From positions 62,001 to 126,000 of the forward strand of contig JAOTRX010000008.1 in assembly GCA_030247675.1 (NCBI GenBank): a DNA stretch of 64,000 nucleotides. The letters are read 5' to 3'. The notes under the pieces are model-generated. The model was not told the DNA's origin and ran no database searches. It worked only from the letters and a program-made list of their open reading frames with translations. The stretch is from Desulforhopalus sp. GTDB taxonomy: Bacteria > Desulfobacterota > Desulfobulbia > Desulfobulbales > Desulfocapsaceae. Of this stretch, positions 24,980 through 34,389 are shown in pieces (within the stretch, counting starts at the first letter, position 1; each line of letters starts with the position of its first letter). Position numbers and translations under genes: made by a program.

Positions 24980-27331
24980 TTATTTCTGCTGTGGTTTGCT
25001 GAGTCTGTCGATCTTTAAACGAATTGACTCGTTTAATGGCTCTAGCAACAAGGTCTGTTGATATTCCTCTTGTGCTCTGTAGGTAATTCCCTCAGCCGCG
25101 TAATAATCCCCCAGCCATTCATGAAACCTGGGATAACCGGGAATCTTTTCGATCCCAAGACGAAGAATCTCCACTGATTTTTCGTTGTCCTTTTGTTTTC
25201 TATAATAATTATAGAGTGGTATAAACCAGTGAGGCTGAATCTTTTTCTCGCTGTCTATAAACTCGAGGGCGGTTTGCCAAAAATAGACGGCCTCCTCAAG
25301 ATTGCCTGTCTTTTCCAAGAATGTGCCGCATCGAATCCAACTCTCGGTATTTTTCGGCAGAACAGCGGCCAACTCCTCCCTGGTAAAGGAAAAAGACTGT
25401 AATAAGGGAATAGCCACCGTCACGAGCCCAGGCTTTGCGGCAATTGCCTGGCGGAGCACCTCTATGGCTTTGGCCCTTTGCTTGGTGGTCAACAACCATT
25501 CGACGCGGGTGAGCATGAGCTGGTCTCTTTTCACCGTCCGCTTCGCCCCCTCTTCCAGCAAATATTCGGCATCTTTCTGGCGGTCCTGCGGCAGCATTAA
25601 GCCAATCCGCTGCAGAAAGGCCCCATCCATCGGATCATGCAAACTCGCCAGGATATACGAGTCTAGAGCCTTTTCCGGATTATTGAGATATCTCTGCACA
25701 TCTCCCTGTAAAAACGCATAAATCCCCTCAAACGGATCAAGGCGGGCCGCACTTCGCAGGACAGATGAAACCTGGTGCAGACGTTGTTCGGACAGCTGTC
25801 TGCTCAGGTAGATGCTCTTAATGCTATTGTATTGGTATCTCGCAAGCGTCACCCCACCTTGACCGAAAACGACAACACAGAAAAAGATGCCCCCGAAAAA
25901 CAGCAGGATGTTATGTGATAGCCAGGTGCTTCTGGGAAGGAGGGTCGAATGTATCTGATAATGGAACCGGGTATTTCCGGCGGAAACGAGGACACCGCAT
26001 AAAAAGAAAAAATACAAGCCCACCGCACCATTATGCATATTGAAATCGCTGATGCTGTGGATGAGCATGGAGCCAATACCGGTGAATGCCCCGATGCTGA
26101 GAAGGATCGAATACCGGTCGCGGCGGCGGCGCAGCATCTTCCAGCCTTGCTGGAGAACCGTCAGAACAAACCAGGCGGCAAGGACAAAGCCGATGATCCC
26201 GCCATCGGTCAATAGCTCAAGATAATCATTATGAGCGTGGTCGAAAATATCGTCTCCGGGAATGGTTCTGTACCGGGGAAAGATAGCGATAAAGGTACCA
26301 AAGCCACTCCCCGTCAGCCAAAAATCCTTAAAAAGTGGCCAAGCGTCAATCCAAATAGGTAAACGGTTGATATCAAACTGACCGGAACTAGTCACTACAC
26401 TATTAAACCGTTCGACTATCGGGTCCCAGCCAAACCAGGAAACGGAGAGAATCAACAATGAGAAAAGGCAAACATAAAACAGGCTGGAGTATCTCGCCTC
26501 TTTCCAGGCCAGTAAAAGAAAAAAGACTAGAAACGACAGAGACAACGAGATAATCCCTCCCCGGCAAAGGCTGATAAAGGCAGAAGACACCAGGATCAGA
26601 AAGCCAAACCCAAGAAGGATGTACAGATTAACGCCTTCATCCTTGGAAAAAAAGGCGACAATCCGCCTGCGCAACGATTCGCCCGAGGCAACAAGTGGCC
26701 GGTAGTACAGGGCGAGAGCAAGAATGAGGGGTGACACCAACTCAACATAGCCGCAATATTGGGAACGATTTATCCACGGTCCAACCGGTTGGGTATTTAC
26801 CGGTATAGTACGCAGCCAGAAAATCTTTCCAGGAGAGGAGAACTTCTGCAAGATTGCGAGAACCCCGATACCAATAGCCAGCCAGACGCAAATCATTATT
26901 GTTCGCTTCAGCCGATCACCGCCGCTGAGAATCTGCACAGTCAGGATATAGAAAAGAATATAGGTGGCAATGCGGATGGCCTCAAGCACCGTACCTTTCG
27001 GATAAACGGACAGAGACATCCAGCTGTCTCCCGCCAGCATATCGTAAACGGGTTTATAGACTTGATAGGTCCCCGGGGACAAGACTTTAACAACAGCGAC
27101 AGGTAAGGGCACAACCTGAAGAACCATCCAGCCGACCAGGAGAACCAGAGGAAGCAACCCGGGAACGAATAGGAGTCTTTCAGGAGTATGCGCCCGCTTG
27201 AGACAAAAGGCGAGGACCGCAGCGGCGATTAAGAGCTGTAATGTCAGCAGAGACCAGTGTTCAACCGTCCCAAAGGCCAAAGGGGCGAATAGCAAAGGAA
27301 CAACAAAGAGGGCATAGGAAATATTTTTCAC
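24980..27331 (-). CDS. O-antigen ligase/polymerase-like membrane protein with TPR tail
   Basis: About 783 residues. The N-terminal two thirds have about a dozen membrane helices; the large periplasmic loop holds GSGFGTFIAIFPRYRTI and DHAHNDYLELLTDGG, the Wzy_C (O-antigen ligase superfamily) signature. Residues about 530-783 are hydrophilic helical repeats (KALDSYILASLHDP, NLEEAVYFWQTALEF) of TPR type. The start is a GTG at 27331. It lies 36 bases after the Wzc-type kinase, in the same transcript, so it probably polymerises or transfers the exported polysaccharide. Confidence 0.88.
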   Translation of the reverse strand: MKNISYALFVVPLLFAPLAFGTVEHWSLLTLQLLIAAAVLAFCLKRAHTPERLLFVPGLLPLVLLVGWMVLQVVPLPVAVVKVLSPGTYQVYKPVYDMLAGDSWMSLSVYPKGTVLEAIRIATYILFYILTVQILSGGDRLKRTIMICVWLAIGIGVLAILQKFSSPGKIFWLRTIPVNTQPVGPWINRSQYCGYVELVSPLILALALYYRPLVASGESLRRRIVAFFSKDEGVNLYILLGFGFLILVSSAFISLCRGGIISLSLSFLVFFLLLAWKEARYSSLFYVCLFSLLILSVSWFGWDPIVERFNSVVTSSGQFDINRLPIWIDAWPLFKDFWLTGSGFGTFIAIFPRYRTIPGDDIFDHAHNDYLELLTDGGIIGFVLAAWFVLTVLQQGWKMLRRRRDRYSILLSIGAFTGIGSMLIHSISDFNMHNGAVGLYFFFLCGVLVSAGNTRFHYQIHSTLLPRSTWLSHNILLFFGGIFFCVVVFGQGGVTLARYQYNSIKSIYLSRQLSEQRLHQVSSVLRSAARLDPFEGIYAFLQGDVQRYLNNPEKALDSYILASLHDPMDGAFLQRIGLMLPQDRQKDAEYLLEEGAKRTVKRDQLMLTRVEWLLTTKQRAKAIEVLRQAIAAKPGLVTVAIPLLQSFSFTREELAAVLPKNTESWIRCGTFLEKTGNLEEAVYFWQTALEFIDSEKKIQPHWFIPLYNYYRKQKDNEKSVEILRLGIEKIPGYPRFHEWLGDYYAAEGITYRAQEEYQQTLLLEPLNESIRLKIDRLSKPQQK

Positions 27332-27367
27332 AAACGGCCCAAGATAAAAAATTATAAGACAGTGGCC

Positions 27368-29665
27368 TTAGCCAACATTGTCCTTGGCATAATACGCTGT
27401 ATATCCCGAGTAATAGGCGCCGGGAGCATGGCTTTTGCTCAGTCCGTTTAGTACAAAGCCAAGAAAGTGGCATTGGACGTCTTTTAATTTTTTTAACCCA
27501 CTCTCCACCATCTCATAGGTCGTGCCTCCCGCCTTTACCACCACCACCGTGCCATCAACGAGCTGGGTCAGAGCAAGGCTGTCGGTAACGCTCTGCACAG
27601 GAGGTGAATCGATCAGGACAAAATCAAAGTTCTCGGCCATCTTCTCAATCAAAACCTTCAATTTCTTCGAACCCACCAGATCGGAGGGGTTGGGAGGAAT
27701 GGATCCGGAAGTAATAACAAAGATCTCTTCCCCGGCAACCTTATGAATAATATTCTCGCTTAAATTGCCGGTAAGATAGTTGCTCAGTCCCTTGTCGTTT
27801 TGCATAGAGAAAACGGTATGAACACGCGGTCTCCGCATATCGCAATCAATTATCAGGACCTTTTTGCCACCTTGGCTGAAAACCCGGGCAATATTGATGG
27901 TCGTTGAAGTTTTTCCTTCTCCGGGACCCATGCTTGTGACAAGAATAGTTTGCGGTGGGCGCTCCGCTGAGGAAAGCAACAGCCCCGAGCGGATCAGCCG
28001 GTAACTCTCAGCAAGCGGCGACAGCGGTTTCTGGACGACGTAGGATTCAATATTCTTGCCTTTCTCCTTGAGTTTTTCAACCGAGCCGAGAACCGTCAAC
28101 CCATAACGGTTTTCCAGATCTTTCTCTGATTTCACTGTATTATCAAGGTATTCAATCAAAAATGCGCAACCAATCCCAGCCATCAAACCCAGCAGAAGGC
28201 CTATCATCAAGTTGCGTTTTATATTCGGTTTTGAGGGTGCGACAGGTAAGGCGGCGTTTTTAATCACCCAGACATTAACGCTCGATGATTGTTCGGTCAC
28301 CCCCTCCTTTTTGATACTGGAGGTCAGGGATTCGTAAACGAGCCTGTTGGCATCTACATCCCTTTTCATTATCGAGTATTGAATGAATTTCTCATTCAGA
28401 TTCAGCAACTCACTTTTTGTCGTAGTCAGCAGTTCTTCCAGATTTTTTTCCTGTGACTTTGCAAGCTCGTAGGAATTTCTGGTACTGGCGATGACCCGAT
28501 TAATCTCAGCGTGCTGTTGGCTTATCAATTCACTGATTTCGTCGTTGGCCTTGATCATCGACGGGTGCTTTTCCCCGAATTTCTTCGAGAGTTCGTTGAT
28601 GTTTTGCCGGGCCTTGAAGATGGTCTCACGAAGCCTCTTCAACACCTCATTGCCGGCGAAAATCGGTATGTTTTCCAACTGAAATACATCTTTGCCGGCG
28701 GCGCTGATCTGTCGCATGACATCTTCCAACACCTTCCGGTCCGTCTGTGCCTTGGATAGTTGCGAACTGAATTCCGACAAACGCTGGGGAATAATCGTCA
28801 ACTTATTCTCAACCGTCACCAAATCATTGGCCCGCATATAGGTTTGCATGGCCATTTCCGAGGCCTCGAGTTTTTTCCGCTCGTCCTGGGCCTTGGCGGT
28901 CATCCATTGCAGGGCATAGCGGCTGGTGGTGAGTTTCATATCAAGAATCTCATCCATATAGGCCTTGGCCACTGCATCGGCGATGATTTTTGCAATAGCC
29001 GGAGACTTATCGCTATAAGAAATCCTGACAATCTTGGTGTTTTTAACAGGTTCAACGGTCAACCGTTTCTGGACTAGTGAAGCAACAATATCTTCATCGG
29101 ACAGGGGTGTAGTTAAGTGGTCTGATCCACCTTCATTTTGCTTTTTTGAATCATTTTCTCCTACTTTTATCGGATCGATAATTTTATCGGCAAACTCTAT
29201 CAGACCGGCTTTGATATCGCTGAAAAATGATGAGGTTTCCTTCTTTTCCTCAAAGAAAAAGCTCCGGTAGGTGCTTGTCAATTTCAGGGTATCGACCACC
29301 CTTCTTGAAACCTTGGCCCCCTTGATGATTGCAGACTGGGTTTCAAGAAAATCCGGATCATATATAAAATACTGGTTCTCCAGGCCGGAGGTGGCACGGT
29401 TCCTTTCGATTAAGACCTCGGTTCCCGAGGTGTAGACAGGAACTGTCGAGAAGGTTGTGATTACCGTGATAAGAAAAACAATCACCAGAAGAGTAAGAAC
29501 GATAAACTTTCTTTTCCTGAGAATGAGCAGATACTCCCGGATGTTCACTTCTTGCTCGACATCTTCCTCGTAATACCGTTCCTGTGCGTGATAATTCTGC
29601 ATTCTGGGATTCACTGGACATGAGAAATTAGGGGGAGGGAAAATCTTTCTTATTCGCTTTTGCAT
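27368..29665 (-). CDS. Wzc/BceF-type chain-length determinant and tyrosine autokinase
   Basis: 765 residues. N-terminal Wzz domain (VNIREYLLILRKRKFIVL, first membrane helix about 55-75), long coiled coil, second membrane helix (NLMIGLLLGLMAGIGCAFLI), then a BY-kinase domain: Walker A GPGEGKT (580-586), Walker A' IIDCDMRRP (605-613), Walker B FVLIDSPP (about 683-690). The C-terminus carries the phosphorylated tyrosine cluster YYSGYTAYY (751-759). Controls polysaccharide chain length and export. The start at 29665 or the ATG at 29602 (MQNYHAQERYY) both fit; neither has a clear ribosome binding site. Confidence 0.95.
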   Translation of the reverse strand: MQKRIRKIFPPPNFSCPVNPRMQNYHAQERYYEEDVEQEVNIREYLLILRKRKFIVLTLLVIVFLITVITTFSTVPVYTSGTEVLIERNRATSGLENQYFIYDPDFLETQSAIIKGAKVSRRVVDTLKLTSTYRSFFFEEKKETSSFFSDIKAGLIEFADKIIDPIKVGENDSKKQNEGGSDHLTTPLSDEDIVASLVQKRLTVEPVKNTKIVRISYSDKSPAIAKIIADAVAKAYMDEILDMKLTTSRYALQWMTAKAQDERKKLEASEMAMQTYMRANDLVTVENKLTIIPQRLSEFSSQLSKAQTDRKVLEDVMRQISAAGKDVFQLENIPIFAGNEVLKRLRETIFKARQNINELSKKFGEKHPSMIKANDEISELISQQHAEINRVIASTRNSYELAKSQEKNLEELLTTTKSELLNLNEKFIQYSIMKRDVDANRLVYESLTSSIKKEGVTEQSSSVNVWVIKNAALPVAPSKPNIKRNLMIGLLLGLMAGIGCAFLIEYLDNTVKSEKDLENRYGLTVLGSVEKLKEKGKNIESYVVQKPLSPLAESYRLIRSGLLLSSAERPPQTILVTSMGPGEGKTSTTINIARVFSQGGKKVLIIDCDMRRPRVHTVFSMQNDKGLSNYLTGNLSENIIHKVAGEEIFVITSGSIPPNPSDLVGSKKLKVLIEKMAENFDFVLIDSPPVQSVTDSLALTQLVDGTVVVVKAGGTTYEMVESGLKKLKDVQCHFLGFVLNGLSKSHAPGAYYSGYTAYYAKDNVG

Positions 29666-29686
29666 TCAAGATGGCATTTGTTTTTC

Positions 29687-29743
29687 GCAGGATGCACTCT
29701 GTGCACCAACAAAACCAGAGATGGTGCACGGAGTGCACCCTAC
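29687..29743 (-). repeat. 56-bp palindromic element (REP/MITE-like), copy 2
   Basis: Arms 29687-29708 and 29722-29743; the right arm is identical to that of copy 1, the left has three changes. The loop (ACAAAACCAGAGA) is the near reverse complement of the copy 1 loop, so this copy is inverted. It lies in the 106 bases between the export protein and the kinase gene. Confidence 0.8.
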
Positions 29744-29771
29744 TTTCGAGCCGACTTGAAGCCGATTGGAA

Positions 29772-30584
29772 TTAAAAGAAACTTTCCGGAACGACAATAA
29801 CATCGTTTTCAGTTACTGGGGTATCAAGACTGACATCTTTCAGAACGTTCTTCTGGTCGCCATCCATCCGGATAATGGAAACGCTGGATTTCGATGCCTT
29901 GCCGGTAAAACCTTTGGCCAGGGCAACCAGCTTGAGAACCGTGGTACCTTCACCACAGGGATAGGTGCCAGGGGTTCCAACTTCGCCGGTGACGTAGCAC
30001 ATCCCGGCACCTGAGATATAGACGGTATCCTCATCGTTGATCTGGATATTTTGTGCTAAATCGCCACCTTTGACCAGAGAGGTGAGGTTGATGGGAATCA
30101 CTGTATCCTTGTCGCCAATTTTTCTCTTTATAGTGGCGGTATCTCCGGCATCTTTGTCAAAGCCGCCGGCCTTTGAGACCAGCTCAAGAAAAGTAGTCGG
30201 TCCACTCAATTCGATGATCCCAGGGTTTCGCACGTTACCTAGAATGACGACCTTCCGGCTACGAAATTCATCTACAAAGACATTGATTTGGGGGTTAACG
30301 ATATAGCCGTTGGCAAAAAGCTTGGTGAGTTTTTCGGTGATGGCGGAAATGGAGAGCTTATTAACGTTCACCGCTCCCAATAGGGGCACAACAATGGTGC
30401 CGTTGCTGGCAACACGAACCTTGGTCTTCAGGTCGTCATTGTCATAGACGATAATACTGATGACATCCCCAGGACCAACCAGGTACTCGCTAGCGGAGCC
30501 CCGAACACCAACAGCCAAAAGGAAAAGAATTAGAAATATGCTTGGGAATATCTTGTTCACACAGCTCATCATCAGATGCAACAT
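29772..30584 (-). CDS. Wza/EpsA-type polysaccharide export protein
   Basis: Up to 270 residues: signal peptide (KIFPSIFLILFLLAVGVRGSASE), Poly_export domain beginning EYLVGPGDVISIIVYDNDDL, then two SLBB regions (VVILGNVRNPGIIEL and VYISGAGMCYVTGEVGTPGTYP). There is no lipobox, unlike enterobacterial Wza. It would form the periplasmic/outer-membrane export channel working with the kinase gene downstream and the barrel protein upstream. Three ATGs near the start (30584, 30572, 30569) are possible. Confidence 0.92.
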   Translation of the reverse strand: MLHLMMSCVNKIFPSIFLILFLLAVGVRGSASEYLVGPGDVISIIVYDNDDLKTKVRVASNGTIVVPLLGAVNVNKLSISAITEKLTKLFANGYIVNPQINVFVDEFRSRKVVILGNVRNPGIIELSGPTTFLELVSKAGGFDKDAGDTATIKRKIGDKDTVIPINLTSLVKGGDLAQNIQINDEDTVYISGAGMCYVTGEVGTPGTYPCGEGTTVLKLVALAKGFTGKASKSSVSIIRMDGDQKNVLKDVSLDTPVTENDVIVVPESFF

Positions 30585-30602
30585 AACCTGGCAAATAGGG
30601 AA

Positions 30603-30630
30603 ATCCCTCCGAGCGGATGCCCGGAGGGAT
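30603..30630 (-). terminator. Intra-operon hairpin (attenuator-like)
   Basis: A 9-bp perfect stem ATCCCTCCG/CGGAGGGAT with a 10-base loop lies between the barrel gene and the export gene; on the minus strand it is followed by TTCCCTATTTG, a poor U-tract. It may stabilise or partly terminate the upstream message. Confidence 0.5.
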
Positions 30631-30640
30631 CAGTCGGCGC

Positions 30641-32050
30641 TTATAATGCAAATTTTATATTAGCAAAAAACGTGTTGGTTTGGAAATCGAAAAGATCGTC
30701 GGTCGAGTCGCGCTGTTCGAACTGATAGGAGATCTCACCCATCAACCACTCCCGGAAAAGGTATTGTGCAGCCGGTTTCAGGGAGAAATTGGTGTCGTCC
30801 CTGTCTTGGGCAACAAGCTGTGAATATTCAGCATCTTCAAACTTGGCCAGAAAACTTCCACTGATTTTTTCGGTGAATTTCTGATTATAGCCAAGGCTGG
30901 CCCCAAGAACCGTCTTATCGGAGGCCAAGGTGCTATCGGTCTCCTCGTTAGTTCTATACATATCGAGGGAGACCTTGGTCTTTTCGGTCACCTTGTAGAC
31001 GGCTTGAACATCCATGGCAAAGCCGTTGTAGTCGCCCCTGTTTGTTGCGGTATCCTCGCTATTATCAAATTCCTTGTTCTGAACACCGGCCTTGGCCATC
31101 AGAGAAACCTTTTCAGTGGTATCCCACTTTACACCCCCGAAAAAGAAGGTCTGCTGGTTGTCGTTTATAGTGGCGGTATCGTACTGCACATCGACGAACT
31201 TCCCTTCCAGGAAGAGGGCGGTCTTCACGCTGAAGTTGAAATACCCATAAAAATCGAAGGCATTGTCGGACCGATCCTTAAAGGCATCGATATCTTCGTC
31301 ATAGGCCAGGAAAAAATTCGAATAATCAAACTTGGCCCGCAACTTTTCGGTGATATTCCAATCGGCGGTCGCCAGAAGGATATTTGAGCCAAACTTGTTC
31401 TCGGAAACACCAATATCCGAACCGACATCAAAGCGATCAGCATCGCGCGTATATCGGTCTACCACCATTAATGATAAACCAACCGGCATGTTATAGCGGA
31501 ACATCCCTTCGCCAATACCATTAACAGTGTTCAAATCGGAGTCGGCGGAATAAAATTCAAAATCCAGGCCGCCAAGAGCATAGGTTTGAAACCGGTCGGT
31601 TCCCTCATATTCCTTTGACTGAAGAGCCAAACCTCCCGGAGAGGTGTTGTTTGGTGCCAAGGTCACCGGGATGTCTTTCTTCCGTGGCAAAGTAAACCAT
31701 ATTGCCGGAGAAATCGTCGTCAGGAAATTGGTGGTTTTATCAGTGTCGAGATTATAGAGGTTATCCGTATACTCACCCTGTACCGTGGCGTTGAGGTGAA
31801 AGTACCCACCCTTTCCGCCAAGCAAATCACCCTCGTCGGACATCTTGGCATCTTCCGGCAGGAGTGAAGTCTTGTCACCGGAACTTTGCCCCAACGGCAT
31901 CTCTTGCGCCGCTGCAGCTGGTGGCTGGGTATTGCTTGCACCGATCACGACCAACTTGTCGATTTGAATCGCCTGCACACTCCCGGCAAAAACCAAGCCC
32001 GAGCATGCTGCCACCCCCGCAAACAAAGAAACACCTTTTTTCAATCCCAT
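30641..32050 (-). CDS. Outer-membrane beta-barrel protein of the exopolysaccharide system
   Basis: About 469 residues. The start at 32050 (MGLKKGVSLFAGVAACSG) follows GGGGGAG; a signal peptide ends near VFAGSVQA. The rest is an alternating-hydrophobic beta-strand-rich protein (GGYFHLNATVQGEYTDNLY, KVSLDMYRTNEETDS) ending with the aromatic strand TFFANIKFAL, as expected of a barrel recognised by Bam. It resembles putative beta-barrel porin 2 proteins found with Wza/Wzc genes. Likely secretion pore or barrel partner of the export protein downstream. Confidence 0.82.
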   Translation of the reverse strand: MGLKKGVSLFAGVAACSGLVFAGSVQAIQIDKLVVIGASNTQPPAAAAQEMPLGQSSGDKTSLLPEDAKMSDEGDLLGGKGGYFHLNATVQGEYTDNLYNLDTDKTTNFLTTISPAIWFTLPRKKDIPVTLAPNNTSPGGLALQSKEYEGTDRFQTYALGGLDFEFYSADSDLNTVNGIGEGMFRYNMPVGLSLMVVDRYTRDADRFDVGSDIGVSENKFGSNILLATADWNITEKLRAKFDYSNFFLAYDEDIDAFKDRSDNAFDFYGYFNFSVKTALFLEGKFVDVQYDTATINDNQQTFFFGGVKWDTTEKVSLMAKAGVQNKEFDNSEDTATNRGDYNGFAMDVQAVYKVTEKTKVSLDMYRTNEETDSTLASDKTVLGASLGYNQKFTEKISGSFLAKFEDAEYSQLVAQDRDDTNFSLKPAAQYLFREWLMGEISYQFEQRDSTDDLFDFQTNTFFANIKFAL

Positions 32051-32117
32051 CTCCCCCCCTTGATAAGCACACAAAAGTCGTTAAAAATATCTTGGATTAT
32101 CCCCTCTCACTTCTGCG

Positions 32118-32546
32118 TCAGAAAGTTGCCGGGCTAACAAAGCGGCCATTTCTCCCACCTGTTGGAGTCGCAAAACTGGGACCGGCTGCAACCGGGGTGT
32201 ACGCCTGGCTGTCAGCAACCCGATCACCGCACTCGTCAATGCTCTTTTTGTAGCCGGCGGCAATAATCGGCTCGGAGATGCTGTATTTTTCCGCAGCAGC
32301 CCTGATATCCTGGCCACTGGCACCTGCACAATACAAGGCCCTCACCAGATTCTGCGGGTTAAGTCCTTCTATTTTCAAGCCAAGCTCAACAATCATATCC
32401 GGATTTTTCCCGTCCTTGAGGGCATTCTCAACCGCTTTATCAATGCCATCAGCGGCATAGGTATCGCGGAAATCAACCATCCATTCAGCACTGGCGACCG
32501 AAACACTGAATAGAACCAATAGACAGGCAAATAAAAACTTTTTCAT
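32118..32546 (-). CDS. Small secreted protein, first gene of the secretion module
   Basis: 142 residues: signal peptide MKKFLFACLLVLFSVSVASA, a helical middle with Cys residues (RALYCAGASGQD, SIDECGDRV) and a C-terminus ending RFVSPATF whose final Phe may be an outer-membrane sorting signal. Preceded by a consensus AGGAGG. I have seen similar small proteins ahead of polysaccharide genes in delta-proteobacteria, but no function is known. A candidate sigma-54 promoter lies 100 bases upstream. Confidence 0.8.
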   Translation of the reverse strand: MKKFLFACLLVLFSVSVASAEWMVDFRDTYAADGIDKAVENALKDGKNPDMIVELGLKIEGLNPQNLVRALYCAGASGQDIRAAAEKYSISEPIIAAGYKKSIDECGDRVADSQAYTPVAAGPSFATPTGGRNGRFVSPATF

Positions 32547-32657
32547 CTAAACCTCCTTGACTTTAAAACCGTGGCAAATCTCTATCTTCACAGCAGCATT
32601 ATAAGAATTTATGGAGACTAACACATAAAAACACCATTACCGCATTCGCGATTGTTT

Positions 32658-32673
32658 TGCAATGACTATACCA
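32658..32673 (-). promoter_or_regulatory. Candidate sigma-54 (-24/-12) promoter of the secretion module
   Basis: The minus strand reads TGGTATAGTCATTGCA: GG and GC elements are exactly 10 bases apart and TTGCA is consensus; the -24 half (TGGTAT) matches TGGCAC at four of six. Transcription would start near 32647, about 100 bases before the small secreted-protein gene. Confidence 0.5.
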
Positions 32674-32756
32674 TTCCGAAATTCATTCAAAAACATCGAA
32701 ATACTGGTCAATTAGCAGAAAACATCATTTCTAACTGCGATTGACGCACAAACCCT

Positions 32757-32790
32757 CCGCAATCGCGGAAAAACTCTTCCGTGATTGCGG
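32757..32790 (-). promoter_or_regulatory. Inverted-repeat upstream site (possible enhancer-binding site)
   Basis: CCGCAATCGCGGAA and TTCCGTGATTGCGG form a 14-bp inverted repeat (one G-T mismatch) around AAACTC; each arm holds CCGCAATC(A/G)CGG. Related CGCGATTG and TGCGATTG words are at 32646 and 32736. Its distance of 110-140 bases from the predicted start fits an enhancer site for a sigma-54 activator. The rest of 32547-33199 shows no gene. Confidence 0.45.
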
Positions 32791-33199
32791 TTAATCTGCC
32801 GAAAAAATCCCAGCAATACTCCAATCTTTTGAGAAATAATTGTCTAGTGAATAGCTTCCCGGCAGAATACGAAGCTACCCCTTCGATTTAAAAAATTACT
32901 AAAAACCTGAAGCTGAGATGATAAAATTCCTGTAGCCTGCTTTAACAACTCAGTGCCTTTCAAGCAATTCTCTATACATAAATTACTTAAAACGCCAAGG
33001 GAGAGAGAAGAATGGCAACTGCAATATTTTCAAATAGTTACCCAATATTTCCAACAGTACATCTGGAGCAAGGGCTTTGCTGTCCGGTGGGGCAGGCAGA
33101 AATGTCACTCAAAAATCTCGCTTTTTCAGAATCCTCCTGGAGTGGCACCATGGCTGTTTATCAAATCACCGTTTAACTCGATTACTTTATGAAAAGCGA

Positions 33200-34282
33200 A
33201 TGATCACCCATGACTGTTACAAGCTTCAACGCCTTGCCCTGCTGCCGACCGCCGACTCGCCGCCGATTGAAGAGCTTCACTCTGCTCTGCAAAAATTATC
33301 GGAAGATGGACAACAACAACTCCTGTCACTGATACAGCACCAGGGACTGCAGTTCTTCTGGCTGGAAGCCTTGCGATCCCTGCCCGGCCTGCCATTTACC
33401 TCGGCCTGGCGAGAACGACTGAAAGAGCAGTGCTTCAGCACCACTGCCAGGTACCTGGCACAAAAAAAATCTCTCATCGAGTTAGACGATCTTTTCTTCC
33501 AAGCGGGGATCCCCTATGCAACGTTTAAAGGGGCACATACCAGAGAAATACTATACGGAAATCCAGTATTCCGGCCATCGGCAGATATCGATATCCTTGT
33601 AGCACCCGGTGAAAGATTTAAAGCAATCCAAAATCTTTGTGCCATTGGTTATACCTTGCAAGCCAATATAGCGAATGTCAGCAATGAAGTCACCCTGGTG
33701 AAAGGCAACGTCCATCTTGATCTGCATTGGCATATCATGCGTCCCGGCAGACCACGGATAGACATGACAAATCTTTTTTTGCAATCGCGAAAGAGATGTG
33801 ACTTTTTCTGGGCTCTCGACAACGATACGACCCTCCTCGTTCTTCTTACCCACCCAGTGTTCACAGAATATTCGATGGGGCCAGGGTCGTCTCTTGTGAA
33901 ACTTGCCGACCTCGGAAGATGGATCGCCAAGGAGGAAATCGATTGGTATCGTCTCCAGCATCTTTTGGAAAAATCAGGAATGAAGACAGCATCCTGGATT
34001 ACGGCAACCTTACTGGCCAATCTCAGTCCATGGTGTTTACCGTCTTCAGTTTACAAGGCAATCACACCTCAACAGCCGAAAAAGTCTATCCTGGAAGCAT
34101 GGGTAAAACTCAACCTCTCGGCAAAGCTCATTCATTACCCCGGCATCTCGAAGTATGTATTCACACTTCTTGCCCATGATCGCTTGCAAGATATTATGAG
34201 GTTTATTCGCATTTATTTGGCAGATAGACGAAACAGCAAATCTCAAATGGAACAACTTATACGCGCATCCTCTTGCCAATAG
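33200..34282 (+). CDS. Nucleotidyltransferase-family protein (NTP_transf_5-like)
   Basis: About 360 residues from ATG 33200 (MITHDCYKLQ). Central motif YATFKGAHTREILYGNP followed by RPSADIDILV carries the GA(x)n DxD pattern of the nucleotidyltransferase fold; MRPGRPRIDMTN follows, and the C-terminal half is helical. This uncharacterised family is frequent in exopolysaccharide loci; its substrate is unknown. It is the only plus-strand gene inside the locus. The frame's extension to 33077 lacks a ribosome binding site. Confidence 0.78.
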   Translation: MITHDCYKLQRLALLPTADSPPIEELHSALQKLSEDGQQQLLSLIQHQGLQFFWLEALRSLPGLPFTSAWRERLKEQCFSTTARYLAQKKSLIELDDLFFQAGIPYATFKGAHTREILYGNPVFRPSADIDILVAPGERFKAIQNLCAIGYTLQANIANVSNEVTLVKGNVHLDLHWHIMRPGRPRIDMTNLFLQSRKRCDFFWALDNDTTLLVLLTHPVFTEYSMGPGSSLVKLADLGRWIAKEEIDWYRLQHLLEKSGMKTASWITATLLANLSPWCLPSSVYKAITPQQPKKSILEAWVKLNLSAKLIHYPGISKYVFTLLAHDRLQDIMRFIRIYLADRRNSKSQMEQLIRASSCQ

Positions 34283-34330
34283 GTTTTTTGCTTGCCTTTG
34301 CCCAACAAAAAACCAGTACATTATAAATTA

Positions 34331-34388
34331 AAGTTGAGCTGAGCAGTTTGTCTGCTCAAAAGAAACGTATGCCTTTACGGTATACGCT
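34331..34388 (+). repeat. Two-hairpin dispersed element, copy B
   Basis: AAGTTGAGCTGAGCAG, TTTGT, CTGCTC, then GAAAC and GTATGCC/GGTATAC. Hairpin 1 is a 6-bp and hairpin 2 a 7-bp stem. It lies just past the stop of the DUF218 gene, opposite in direction to copy C at the other end of that gene. Confidence 0.7.
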
Positions 34389-34389
34389 G

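Noticed and set aside
33140..33160. TGGCAC near 33140 as a sigma-54 promoter for the nucleotidyltransferase gene
   Set aside because: The -24 half is perfect but the -12 position reads CTGTT, lacking the GC element at the required spacing.
32953..33192. 79-codon plus-strand frame before the nucleotidyltransferase gene
   Set aside because: No motif, no ribosome binding site, and it overlaps the likely promoter region.
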